Notes: a model not told the origin generated them from the sequence alone. Shown: positions 10,213-20,208, counted from the stretch's first letter. The stretch: 25,232 bases of DNA from Jimgerdemannia flammicorona (GCA_003990745.1 RBNI01000996.1:1-25232), one strand, 5' to 3'. A program made the numbers and translations.

Positions 10213-11117
10213 TCATCCCTCACCCATTATGGGCGCCGAGTTCGACAGGGTCAAGGGAACCACAATCTCTCCCACATTCTCGACCTCAATCTTGTTGAGT
10301 GCTTGCTGCACGTCGTCCATGAGTTTGTAGAGCTTCGACACGTCGTCGTCGTCAAGGACGGCGCTGCGGGCGAGCACGTCCTGCGGCGCCACTGACGACG
10401 AAAGGCCCAGCGGGATTCCTGCAGAGGGGTTTCCGCCAGGGCGTGACTTTGGGATCTGAATCTGCGCGAGGAGGTCCCTAATGCGAGGTGTGGATTTGGG
10501 GGAGATTATGAATGATGGTGAGTGGGAGAGAGCGGCCGTGCGGAGGCGGATGTAATCGAGAAGTGGGGCTAGGATAGTCATGAGCGTACCCGTACTCTTT
10601 GGCGCGATCTTGGGCGTCCTGATGCTGGAGATGGTCGGTAGTCGCGCTAGAGATGTCGATGAGGTTCCTGGTTTGAAAGTATTTGCGATACGCGAATCAA
10701 AGGTCGTGTTAGATGTGCACTGTCAATGCACAGAACACAAGACTCCTCTCTGAGAACACCAAAGAGGCAGACACATACGCCGCGGTCCGATCAACAATCT
10801 GCTTCAACGTCTCCTGCTCTAATTGGTGGTCAATTGCCTCATACCGCGGGTAACTTCTGGGACTGTTGCGTATGTTTCAAGGAAAAAGTTGTGTGTGAGA
10901 AAGCCGTGCCCGTCGAGGCAATAGGTCAACGTCAAAATTCGGGAGCAGGCTTACAAGTCTTGCTCGGTGCGGATAAGCAGAGGCTCGCCCTCATCGGGCT
11001 ATTAAATACGCAATGCTGTTGTTTAGAAAAACAGGGATATTCTAGCGACTATCAAACGGGTACCGAGTTCGCTACGCTCACCTTGGCATAATCTTCCTTG
11101 CTTCCGCAACAACCCAT
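10213..11117 (-). CDS. LAMTOR1/Ego1(Meh1)-like lipid-anchored Ragulator/EGO subunit
   Basis: Five exons on the minus strand: 11117-11082, 10998-10955, 10862-10779, 10667-10590 and 10477-10213, giving 169 codons (168 aa; human LAMTOR1 is 161). The start MGCCGSKEDYAK has Gly2 for N-myristoylation and Cys3/Cys4 for palmitoylation, exactly the membrane-anchor layout of LAMTOR1 (MGCC) and Ego1. EGEPLLIRTEQ follows. The core ETLKQIVDRTAANLIDISSA plus DRAKEY parallels the human AKTASNIIDVSAAD plus DRARQY. The C-terminal YKLMDDVQQALNKIEV parallels the last helix. It anchors the Ragulator/EGO complex on the vacuole for Rag-TORC1 signalling. The last intron (10589-10478, 112 nt) is needed to keep frame; without it there is a one-base frameshift after KEYG. 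Confidence 0.82.
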
Positions 11118-11760
11118 ATGTAGAGTCCGGGAAGTGTAGAAAGGGGACGTAAAGATGAAGTGTTTTTTCCTTCCAACGGCAGCGACTGAAGTTGAAATGG
11201 TCCGGACTAGGCGAGGGTTCAAGGTGGTGCGGTCGGAGTGGGTGTATTCGCGTTCAATAGTTTGATCAGAGTATACATATCCGTCTGTCCCCCACAGGGA
11301 ATGGGTGTGATGTCATCATTAATCGACCTCTGTCACTTCAGAACTCCCAAGCGCATCACGTGAACAGTGTGCAACAGCCTCAAAACTTGTGCAGGACTAC
11401 ATACCCGTCTTGCACGCAGAATCTTTGGAAATCCCCCAACGGCATCGACATTTTTATTTTGCCTATGGGACCATCGAGTTGCGTACTGGGCCATCTCTGG
11501 GTTGGAATGCACAAGGGTCGGGTCGGGTCGGGGGTTCGATCTAAGATTTTGGTCGCTAGGGATGGGCTAAAATGAGCGCTTATCTGTTACGTTGTCCAAA
11601 CAAGTTAATGTTGACACCACCACATGCATCCTGTTTGTTTGGCGATAGTGCTCCGAGCGAATCGAATCCGATTTGTCACGTGATGATCCGAATTAGTTTA
11701 TATTCATGATCAAATTTTTTTTATAGGGGTATTCTGTCGCACCAGTCACATAAACATGGC
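11118..11760 (-). promoter_or_regulatory. upstream region of the LAMTOR1-like gene with two TCACGTGA boxes
   Basis: About 640 bp with no supported gene. Two palindromic E-boxes, TCACGTGA at 11356-11363 and GTCACGTGA at 11675-11683, lie about 240 and 560 bp upstream of the ATG. Their core and flanks resemble the animal CLEAR/TFEB site and fungal Cbf1/Pho4-type sites. A small run of GGGTC repeats is near 11517-11531. The short plus-strand frames at 11360-11575 show no family features. Confidence 0.4.
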
Positions 11761-13080
11761 CTATAATTTAAGGATGCAGGGGAAGTTCCATCAAAAAAAA
11801 TTTTAGAGGCCTGATAAATGGCCTTGGAAATTGTCTTCCAATCTGATAGCTCACTATATAGCTTAGTGCTCTGAACAGATTCAATTTATCTAGATGAGAT
11901 TCAATTTAGATTCATTATGTAATAAATTCAAATCAACTCAAATTGGTCTTATAATCTAATCTGGATTGATTCAAATTGATCTGAATTACTTAAAATCTTT
12001 AGTGATATTATCTTTTTTTTGTTTTTTGTTTTTTTGTTTTTTTTCTTATTACATTATAAATAAATAAATAGTAGCTCTTAATTATATATTGGTCTACTTA
12101 TTTTTTTATTTATTCAATAATTGTCAAAAGAGAGAATATTTAAAATAGAAAAGTATTCTCTACTGATAATATTAAATTCTTTCTCATATAGGTAGTATAT
12201 AAACTGCTTATCAAGAGCCAAAGTAGCAGTAGCAGTAGTAATAACAATAGTAATATAATGATGATAGTGATGATAAGAATGAGAGAGAATTCTAGTAATA
12301 ACTTATAGTAACTGTAAGCATATAACCTTCAAGCTACCAAAATCACACATCACCCTTCAAACAAATCTGGAAATCATATGCAAGATCATGAAGCTAAGTC
12401 AAATCGAAATCATAGAGTACAAAGCTAAGTTAACTCAAAGTTATAGAATATAAGACTTATATAAATAAAATCTTACCAATTAGGACTAAATATATATATA
12501 CTAAGCTCTTAGATATATCAAAACAGAGAACTACAATAAACTAAACAAACAATTATAACTCTCAAATATATATAACTATGGCCACCAAGATCTACAACTG
12601 TATCTATGCTGATATTTAGAATACTATTATTAACTGAGTTATACTTCTCCTATCTCTTATGAATATCCATAATCTAGTATTTCTCTACTTTGTAAAAGCT
12701 TGATAGAATATCCTAAATATACTTAGTAAAGCTTATTGAATTAGATAAATCTCAAGCTACTATCAAATTAGCTACCTCCTAGAAGATATGGTTAAACACT
12801 ACTATGATATAGATATTATTCAAATATTCTAATACTAGAAACTTATTACCCACAAATACCAAGAACTCTTCTATAAGTACAGCACCTTTATCTCTCATCT
12901 CTGAGTTATTACTACTGAAATGATTGCTACTCTGTCCTATAGCCAAATCAATAATATAGTATAAAAACTTAACTATAAGTATATTAAGTATATTCAAACT
13001 ATAGACAGAACCTCCTTTTCTCTATTATTACCCCCTCTATCTCGAGTTGGTTTACTGTGCCTGTATGAGCATAGTGGAAG
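11761..13080. other. AT-rich, stop-filled block (probable mutated repeat DNA)
   Basis: Base composition drops sharply to AT-rich here, in contrast with the GC-balanced genes to the left and the G-rich LINEs to the right. It holds degenerate short repeats such as TTCAAATTGATC-like units (about 11880-11990), T-rich runs near 12015-12040, and an AGCAGTAGTAATAA-type trinucleotide stretch near 12223-12280. All six frames are broken. The best fragment (minus, 12997-12779) matches nothing I recognise. Such blocks are typical of RIP-mutated transposons in ascomycetes, but the parent element is not identifiable by eye. Confidence 0.5.
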
Positions 13081-13734
13081 GAAGGCAATGGTAATGAGTT
13101 ACCTCTTTATTGGTATTGGATCAGTATCTTCTCTACTTTTTCATGGTTTCTAATGTCTTTGGCTATATCTGGAGTATATCTATTTTAGTGTGGTGTCTTC
13201 TTCCTTTTACTATTACTAACAAGGTGCTGTCTCAGTATGTCTTGGGCTATATAGGGAGTCAGCTGACCTTGGGTATTAAGTACTCAGTGTAGGTTACCTA
13301 TAGGTCCTCAGTGCCTGTGGTGGGGCCCTCTGACTTTGGTGAGCTTCCTAATGAGTGCAGTTCTGGCATAGGTGACTGCTTTTCGGGTAGTGTCAGGATG
13401 GAAGAGAAGATGGCTGTTACAGATAGGAGGAAGGGTGATAATGGTGAACCAGTAGAGTATCAGGCTGGGGGTGGTCATTAGGACTGGGGCAGGTGCTACT
13501 TTGGTAGAGCCTTTTGATTGGTGCAGTACAGTTAGGTAGTAGGTGTCACTCTCAGCTTCTTTTGGCAGATTGGTGGGTTAGGCCCCAGTCGTCAGGGGGT
13601 CAGGGGGTCTGAGGCTACCCATTTCAGGCATCTTGGCTGCACTTAACTAGAATTGAGAGCTGACACAGTAACATGATCGAGACCCACAGGCTTGAGTAGT
13701 GGAGTATTGGGGGTCTCCTCCCACCTCATGTATA
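13081..13734 (+). other. degenerate coding-like DNA, unidentified
   Basis: Composition returns to G-rich like the LINEs downstream. One plus frame reads for tens of codons (GPSDFGELPNECSS, then SVRMEEKMAVTDRRKGDNG) and is broken by TAG/TGA stops. It may be the remnant of another retroelement coding region. I could not place it in a family, and there is no start or end I can defend. Confidence 0.3.
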
Positions 13735-14100
13735 TTTTTTTTTTTTTTTTTTTTTATTTTTTTTTATTTTTTTTTTTTAACAGACTCATATCTCGCAGAA
13801 TTTTATTAGAAGGGAACCTAGACTATATAGGCCAAAACCCTCCCCCACCACCCACCAAGCACTGCCCCACCATTAACTTAGGCTAGCTATTGTCCAGCAG
13901 CTCGACCATACCAGGCACAGCATGGCTATTATGGCCTGCACCTCATTCTGTATACCATGCTCTCTCTACCACCAGGGGAACCCAACCATACACCAAAGAC
14001 CGAAAGTGCATGCCTGAAAACCCAACATATGTACAAGGCCATGTCCAAGCCAAATAGAATAGCCTCTGCCTTTTTTTTTCATGGAAGAATAGCCCCTGCC
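13735..14100 (-). mobile_element. putative 3' end of a minus-strand retroelement with A-tail
   Basis: On the minus strand a G-rich segment (about 14100-13790) containing GGTGGGTGGTGGGGGAGG and then AATAAAA leads into a long A-run (T-run at 13735-13778, interrupted by single A bases). That order matches the family B LINE 3' ends in this window (GGGTGG, then AATAAAG, then A-tail) but in the opposite orientation. The 5' boundary is unknown and 14100 is nominal. A 15-bp direct repeat, AGAATAGCCYCTGCC, occurs at 14056-14070 and 14086-14100 (one mismatch), giving a 30-bp period. Confidence 0.4.
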
Positions 14101-14428
14101 ACACCAAAGAGAATGGCAGGTAAAGAAAAACCCTCATCAAAGTACAATATGGTGGGTAGGGCCTGGTTCTCTCAGTCGATATGAGTAAAGGACTTACACA
14201 TAAGGCAGAAGGAAATCCCTAATATGACTCCTTTTGCTTGAACCATTCAGAGCAAGCTAAGCCACATGGACATATTTTTGCGACAAGCATCACATTTTCA
14301 AGTCTTTCTGTCATCTATTCTAGTGTACAAGGTGCAGTAGGAGTCTAGCTACAGTTTACAACAACTCTCGTCTGTTTCGGTAGAGTTTTCGTCAAATAGT
14401 GACCTAGAGTTCATCAAGCTCTGAGCAT
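14101..14428 (+). other. probable 5' leader of LINE copy 1
   Basis: About 330 bp before the first readable codons of copy 1's ORF1. No open frame and no target-site duplication were found. The frame of ORF1 is closed upstream by a TGA at 14420-14422. The true 5' end of the element is not determined. Confidence 0.3.
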
Positions 14429-16228
14429 TTGAAGAGAAGGAGGCCTGGTCTGGGTCTCCCCAAGAGTTTCGCGGTGACCATTGGAGCTGGTGTAGGGGCA
14501 CGAGGAGTGGGTGGTCAGGGGAGGCAGGCTGGCATTGAGAGTTGGCACACAGTGATGGGGGGCAGGAGGGCTGCTACGAGGTCCATGGGAGCAGGGCAAG
14601 GGGGACATAGTGTTGACAGGGGTAGGAGTCAGGTGACTGGCCAGGTGACGGGTCAGGTGACTGGTCAGGTGCCTGCTGGGGGCCAGGGGTCTAGAAGTGG
14701 TGGGGCTGGGACTGGTATTCCTGGGGCTGGGCCAGTGGCTGGGGTGACTGCTGGAGTTTCGAAGAACAAGAAGGAGGTAATGATGGCAGCCGGCTCTGGT
14801 GAACTGGTGGTGCGTCCCTTCTTCTACAAGTCAGTTTCGACATGGGCCATTTCCGTGAATTTTTTGGGGCTGGGGATGTCTGCCAGGGAGGTCTTGCAGC
14901 TAGTGGGAGAGGAGATTGCAGGGGCAGAGTCGCTGAAGTTCATCCTGTCAGCTGAGGCAGTTGAGATAGGATTTATCAAGGAGGAAGAGATGGTGAAGGC
15001 CCTGGAGAAAGGGCTGGTTGTCAAGAGCATCAAGGTTGGCATGGTGAGGTGCCTGAGGTGGGACCCATGGGCAGTGCGACTGATGATTGAAGGGCTGCTG
15101 ACATTGGGGAGACAGGAGACCAAAGGAATGGTGGCAGAGGCACTGGGGGCTTTTGGAGAGATGGTTGACTTTGGGTTCATGTTCTGGGAGGGGACCAAGC
15201 TGAGGAATGGCAACTGCAAGGTGATGGTGAGGCTGGAAGGTAAGGAGGCCACAGGGCAAGGGAGGGACTGGCCAGAAGTAGTTCATGTTGGAGGGCAGGA
15301 GTGCAAAGTGTGGAGAAGGAAAGGTTTGAAACAGGAGGAGAAGGAATTGCTAATCACTCTGGAGGAGAGAGAGGCTGCAAAGGAATTGCAGAAGAGGAAA
15401 TGGGAGGAGTTTGCCAAATACTGGATCTGGATTCCAACGGAGGAGAGGAGGAAGAGGTGGCGAAGGGCAAACTGAGAGTGCCTGCAGACCGTCCTTCAGG
15501 GCTCGAAAAGGGAGGAAGAGGAGAGAGCAGAGATGGCCAAAAGTCAGATGGAAGAGGTGGAGATGGCTGAGGTGTCCTTCTCACAACTAGGGAGTGTGGA
15601 GAACTCTACTCATGCACCAGTAAAGGGGAAGTGGGCTGACAAGGAGGAGGCAAATGCTGGGGGCTTTGAGGAGGTCATTGAGGTGGTACTGGAGACCCAG
15701 TTGGAGGATGTTTGCATAGCGGGAGCAGCAAATGTTCATTGGGAATGCCCAGAGGTTTGGCTGGAGAAAGGCACAGAGGAGGACGACCTGGTGGATGTGG
15801 CTTCTGATGTGTTGGTGGATAGAGAGATGTTGCAGGAGCTGAGTAGGACCCCGAGGCCAGCCACCCCTGGGCCCATGGTGATGACAGCAGATGACTGGTA
15901 CCAGGCAGTGCTCGAGGAACTTGTGGAGGAGGATATCAAGGAAGTGGATGTATTTAATGGATTGCAGGAGGCCTGAGAAGGGTTCCTCAATGTGGTGTTG
16001 TAGGGGCCAAAGTTGGTGACAGTGATGGTGGCGGCACTTCTGGTTGATGAAGAATATGAGGTAGATGAGGACCATATGGCTGACATTAGGAAGGTGGCAT
16101 CAGAGCGAGTGGATGCCTTCTGCAGTGGTGTGAATGGAGCCCATATTTGGAGGGCTATTTGTGAGGAGCATAAGGCAATTATCTGTGGTAGGGCTGAAAA
16201 GGTAGTGGCAATTCCAGTTGAACTTTAA
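14429..16228 (+). pseudogene. LINE copy 1 ORF1 (nucleic-acid-binding protein), three in-frame stops
   Basis: One frame stays readable for 600 codons, broken only by TGA 15473, TGA 15974 and TAG 16001, and closed by TAA 16226. There is no ATG at the left edge; the first in-frame ATG is near 14551. The N-terminus is Gly/Gln/Val-rich and includes a four-unit 12-bp repeat (VTGQ). The middle (about 14760-15330) has alternating strand/helix segments and VGMVRCLRWDPWAV, FWEGTKLRNGN and KEATGQGRDWP. These align with copy 3's ORF1 (VPMVRCLRWDPRVV, VWEGTEIRTGD, REATGKERDWP). An RRM-like RNA-binding fold is plausible. No CCHC knuckle is visible. Confidence 0.7.
14630..14677 (+). repeat. 12-bp minisatellite inside ORF1 (4 units)
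   Basis: Four head-to-tail units of CAGGTGACTGGY, the last one diverged, encode a repeated Val-Thr-Gly-Gln. It lies in the low-complexity N-terminal part of ORF1 and is absent from the corresponding part of copy 3. Confidence 0.75.
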
Positions 16229-19200
16229 ACATTTTTATTCATGATGATGAACAGTCTACATATATTATCGCTAAATGTCAATGGTTTGCATGATGGAGTG
16301 AAGCGGAGGTGGCTATTTTGGTGGCTGAAGACCAGAAGGTATGATGTGGTGTTTCTGCAGGATGTTCGGGCCTATGGGGAGCAAGATTATGAGGAGTGGA
16401 GTAAGGAATGGTTTGGTAGCACAGGGTGGAATGAGCAGGTGGGCATCTTGGTTGGCTTGGGAAAAGGAGAGCTGAAGGAGGTCAAGGTATTTAGTGATCG
16501 ATTGGTCTGGGGGAGATTGAAAGGAGGAGCTGGTAATGGGCTAGTGGTTGGCTCTGCATATCTGCCAGCAGTTAGCAGAGAGCGAAACCAATGGGTGGAA
16601 GACTGGCTGGATTGGGGAGGACAAGATGAGATTGGGTTGGACATTCTAGGAGGGGACTTCAACATAGTGCGTGACAGGGCACTAGACAGGTCTGATGGTG
16701 GAGGCGGTGTGGCAGTTTCTACAGGGTTCTCATGATGGCTTCAGGTTGAAAAGGAGATGAGATTGGTTGATAGAGTGCAACAACTTAAAGGTGAGAAGTC
16801 AGGACCATTTACTAGGTGGCATCTGGTCAGTGAGAATTTGATTGACACTAGAATTGACTGGATTCTGGTGGCAGAATGCTGGGGCAATGTTTTGGATTCA
16901 ACAGAGATACAGTGGTGTCCCTGGTCAGATCACTGAGGTGTAGAGGCAAGTGGGAGATTCCAGGCAGCCAGTGGCAGTGGGGGCAGATGGCGACTTAATG
17001 TGGCACTACTCAAGAGACAGGTGGAGCGGGACCAGTTCATCAAAATCGCAAGACAGGAAGTGGCATGGTGGAAGAACAGTGGCCAGTCAATAGCACAGTG
17101 GTGGGGGAAATTTAAACATTTGGCAGGTGCTTATTGGTGAGATGTATGAGAGATAGCTAGAAGGGAGCAGAAGGATAGAGAAAGGAGAGTAGAGCAGGGG
17201 CTTCACTGGCGGCTGAGACTTCTGGAGGGAGAGAATTCCTCAGGGGAACATTGCTCCCTGTTGGTCAAGGAGGTGGCTGAGTTGCGGTCAGTTTTGAAGG
17301 CTGCAGAAGATAGAGTGGTGGATAGGTTACTGGTAAGATTGCGAGTGAAGCAGTTGGAAGAAAGAGAGCGACCTACCAAATACTTATCTGGAATCTTGAA
17401 GGCCAGAAGGGTGTGGCACAGCTGGGCTTCAGTGTTGCGAGAGGATGGGACAGAGGTGACTGAGATCACAGATATGCTTGGAGAGATTTCTGGCCGATGG
17501 TGCACTCTTTGGCAGAATGATGGAGGGCTGGCAGAGGGAGAGGCAGTATTGGAGGACAATAACAATTTGGTGGGCAGCTGGCCAGTGGTGGCAGAGCCTG
17601 CGATTAGTGGGGCAGTCATGGGTAGGGTGACCCTTGAGAAGGTGTTGGAGGTGCTGAGGCAAGTGCAGGCGGGTTCATCACCAGGAGAGGATAGACTACC
17701 ATATGAGTTCTGGAAGGAGTTTCAAATTGAGTTTGGGGTATGGATCATAGAGATGGTAAACTTTACACTGGGGGAAGGCCACTGGATTGGCAATGGCTCC
17801 TTAGGGCTAGTCTCTCTGCTCTATAAGGAGAAAGGGGACAGAAGAGTGTGGCAGAACTGGAGGCCCATTATGTTACTGAATGTGGATAGGAAGTTGGTCT
17901 CCAAGATTCTAGCAGGGAGAATGCAATAATGGATCTACCAATTGGCAGGTGATGATCAGCGAGGGTTTGTAAAGGGGAGACAGATTCAAGACAGCACCGC
18001 CTGGGTGCAAAATGTTTTGGAGGGTTGTAGAAGTCGGCAAGTGGATGGACAAATGGTGTTCTTGGACCAGAAGAAGGCATATGACAGGGTGAGGTGGAAT
18101 TACTTGGAGGCGGTTCTATGGAAGGCCGGGTTTGGCATGGAGGAGGCTCAAAAGCTGATGGGTCTGGTGCGAGGTTGCCGGGCTGCAGTGTTGATGAATG
18201 GGTGGAGTGGCCCGGAGTTTCTCTTAGGGCGAGGTGTGCCACAGGGGGATCCTCTTTCACCCCTGCTTTATATTTTATCTTTGGAACTCTTGTTGGCGTG
18301 GCTGAAGGGAAGGCTTACTGGGTTGAAGATGGGGGAGGTGGTCTGGAAGCTAGGGGCCTTCCCAGATGATATGGTGGTAGGGTTAGGCAGTATGGAAGAT
18401 GTGGTGAGCTTGCAGGAAGGAGTAGGACAGTATGAGATGGTGGCAGAGGCAAAGCTGAACTGGGGCAAGTGTGAGACCATGGAGCTTGGAGCTGGCTTGG
18501 GGGAGCATGGACATTTTGGACATTTAGTTGGCCCTGGGGAGGCAGTTTGATATTTGGGTATCTGGTTCTCGGTTTATGGGACAGTTTTACCGAAAGAGTG
18601 GTGGTGTGGATTGATACAGAAGTGAGAGAATGCCTTGGTGGGCTGGTCTGGGAGAGGCTTTTCTCTGGTTGGGAGGATTGTAGTCTTGAATGTATATTGG
18701 TTGCCGAAGCTGTGGTACTTAGGGTACCACCTAGACTTTCCAGGATGGGTGGTACAGAAACTGAAGAAGGTGGTCGAAGGATGGCTTTGGCAGGGAAGGA
18801 GATCACAGATTAGTTGGGAGATAATGGTGACACCGAAGGCAGATGGAGGTCTGGGGCTTGTGGACTTTAGAAGGTGGCTGAAGGCACTTTGGGGCTGGTG
18901 GGGTTGTTGAATGGCAGAATTAGGAGGGGAGAGCTGAAGCAAACTGGCTATGGACAACTGGGAAGTTAGGTTCTGCCCCTGGAGTGAGGTTCGGAAGGAT
19001 ATGTGAGGTTTGCTCCAGGTTGGGAGGGTTGGCAGATTGCACTATCGGGGATTCTGGTGGGGTATTGTGGAAGCTTGGCTAGCGATGGGGCTCATGGGCC
19101 CAGACCCTGGCGAAGAAGAGGAGGACCTAGAACTACGATGGTGGCATTTTGGTGGGATTCATATAGGTGGCCACCTATTGGTAGAATACTCTTTAACTGA

Positions 19201-19801
19201 GGTGATGGAGTGGATCCGGATGGGTCTGCTGGAGAGGTGGCCAGTTCGTTGGCAGAAGGCTGGGTTTGGAGAAGAGTGGGAGTGGGGTCAGATTTAGGGT
19301 TGGGGGACCTCGCTACTTAAGATTGCTCCACCCAAGTTCTGGGTAGTATGGTGGTGATTTATGCGGAGAAATGTTATGCTGGGGTATAGGACAGGGTGGA
19401 TGGTGGAGGATGGTGCAAGGGAATGTGAGTGGTGCTGTGAACTAGATAGAGGAGTAGTGCAGATACCGGAACATGTTCTGGCAGCTTGTCCAGGGTTTGA
19501 AGGATTTTGGTGGACATTAGAAGGATATTGGGGGGAAGAGAGTGGGCAGGCAGGGGGTCCCACTTGTCGGGTGGTCAAGCATCGACTGGTGGGAGAAATT
19601 GGAGATATCTGGGGAGGCCTGGGTCAGATTATCGGCATCTGGGTACTTATGGCAGTACACTGGTGATGGGTGTTCGAGAGAGATCCTTGGATGGGAATTG
19701 GAGAATTAGTGGAGCAGTGGAAGGGACTCCTCTTGGAAGTAGTGCAAGGGTGGTGGTATCAGGGGAAGAGGCACCAGTTGGGGGCCATGAAGAAGGTGTT
19801 A

Positions 19802-19816
19802 GACATTGTCCAGAGG
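19802..19816 (+). repeat. target-site duplication, left copy
   Basis: GACATTGTCCAGAGG, coding for Asp-Ile-Val-Gln-Arg of copy 1's ORF2. It is identical to 20001-20015 on the far side of the inserted element. Confidence 0.9.
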
Positions 19817-19935
19817 GATAGAGTGATCTTTATTTGTGAGGAAGTAGGGAGGAGCCCCCCTATGGGGATTGGGTAGTGGGTGGTGATGATGTATATTTAA
19901 CCATAGACTGATAATAAAGCAGGCAACTGGACTGG

Positions 19936-20000
<65 letters not shown>
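19817..20000 (+). mobile_element. 5'-truncated family B LINE insertion with a 65-nt A-tail
   Basis: A 184-bp insert: about 119 bp of 3' UTR plus A65 (19936-20000), flanked by perfect 15-bp duplications. Its UTR matches the 3' end of copy 2 from GATAGAGT through the C-run/G-run element and GGGATTGG. It carries AATAAAG about 20 bp before the tail. This is a classic target-primed reverse transcription product. The long uninterrupted A-tail and perfect duplication point to a recent event, younger than the host copy. Confidence 0.9.
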
Positions 20001-20002
<2 letters not shown>

Positions 20003-20015
20003 CATTGTCCAGAGG
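20001..20015 (+). repeat. target-site duplication, right copy
   Basis: An exact repeat of 19802-19816. Reading copy 1's ORF2 straight from this copy gives 19 more sense codons (NQEHLILGKKG...) and a terminal TGA, which supports the interpretation. Confidence 0.9.
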
Positions 20016-20208
20016 AATCAGGAGCACCTCATACTAGGCAAGAAGGGGGTGAGATGGAAAGAAGGTGTGGGCTGAAGGGTCCTTCCTTATATTATTATTA
20101 GGAGTCAGTTGAAGGATTCTATGTCAGCATATTTATGATACCAGTAGTGATTTGTGGTTTTTTGTTATTGCATTAAATAGTCTGTAATAAAGGAGTTCAA
20201 GAGATGAT

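Larger units (their letters stand above)
16241..20075 (+). pseudogene. LINE copy 1 ORF2: endonuclease-RT-zinc motif, multiple in-frame stops
   Basis: Start MMMNSLHILSLNVNGL is the endonuclease first strand; LGGDFNIV and CPWSDH are further EEP motifs. RT: RPIMLLNVDRKLVSKI, QRGFVKGRQIQDS, MVFLDQKKAYDRVRW, GVPQGDPLSPLLY and the catalytic box FPDD (usual F/YADD). A zf-RVT-like end reads CEWC, then EHVLAACPGFEGFWW. The frame holds from 16241 to 19816 and resumes exactly after the inserted element (20001-20075, end KGVRWKEGVG, TGA at 20073). There is no frameshift. Stops inside: TGA at 16733, 16934, 17138, 17147, 18548, 18623, 18908, 18935, 19004, 19355 and 19664; TAA at 17927; TAG at 19295. As written it cannot make a full protein without recoding. 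Confidence 0.88.

Noticed and set aside
10478..10589. Apparent one-base frameshift in the LAMTOR1-like gene (between KEYG and TLMTILAPLL)
   Set aside because: A 112-nt intron with a GTACGC donor and an ATTAG acceptor keeps the frame and a sensible protein (KEYGDLLAQI). A frameshift or sequencing error remains the fallback if RNA data do not support the intron.
10726..11091. 121-codon plus-strand frame
   Set aside because: Antisense to exons 1-3 of the LAMTOR1-like gene, whose minus-strand reading has clear homology and splice sites.
11517..11540. Possible tRNA-like GGTTCGATC text
   Set aside because: The T-loop-like string is not accompanied by acceptor, D-arm or anticodon-arm pairing, and it sits in a GGGTC repeat.
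11360..11575. Short plus-strand frames upstream of the LAMTOR1-like gene
   Set aside because: Two overlapping frames of about 70 codons with no recognisable motif or splice context.
14630..14677. CRISPR-like short repeats
   Set aside because: Units are 12 bp, contiguous, in frame and coding; there are no spacers and the DNA is fungal.
16241..19816. Use of a non-standard nuclear code (TGA = Trp) by the whole organism
   Set aside because: Host genes here use TGA as a terminator (GPN3 at 5976-5978, FYR gene at 9346-9348, LAMTOR1-like at 10213-10215), so a genome-wide reassignment is excluded. Only element-specific recoding or editing remains possible.
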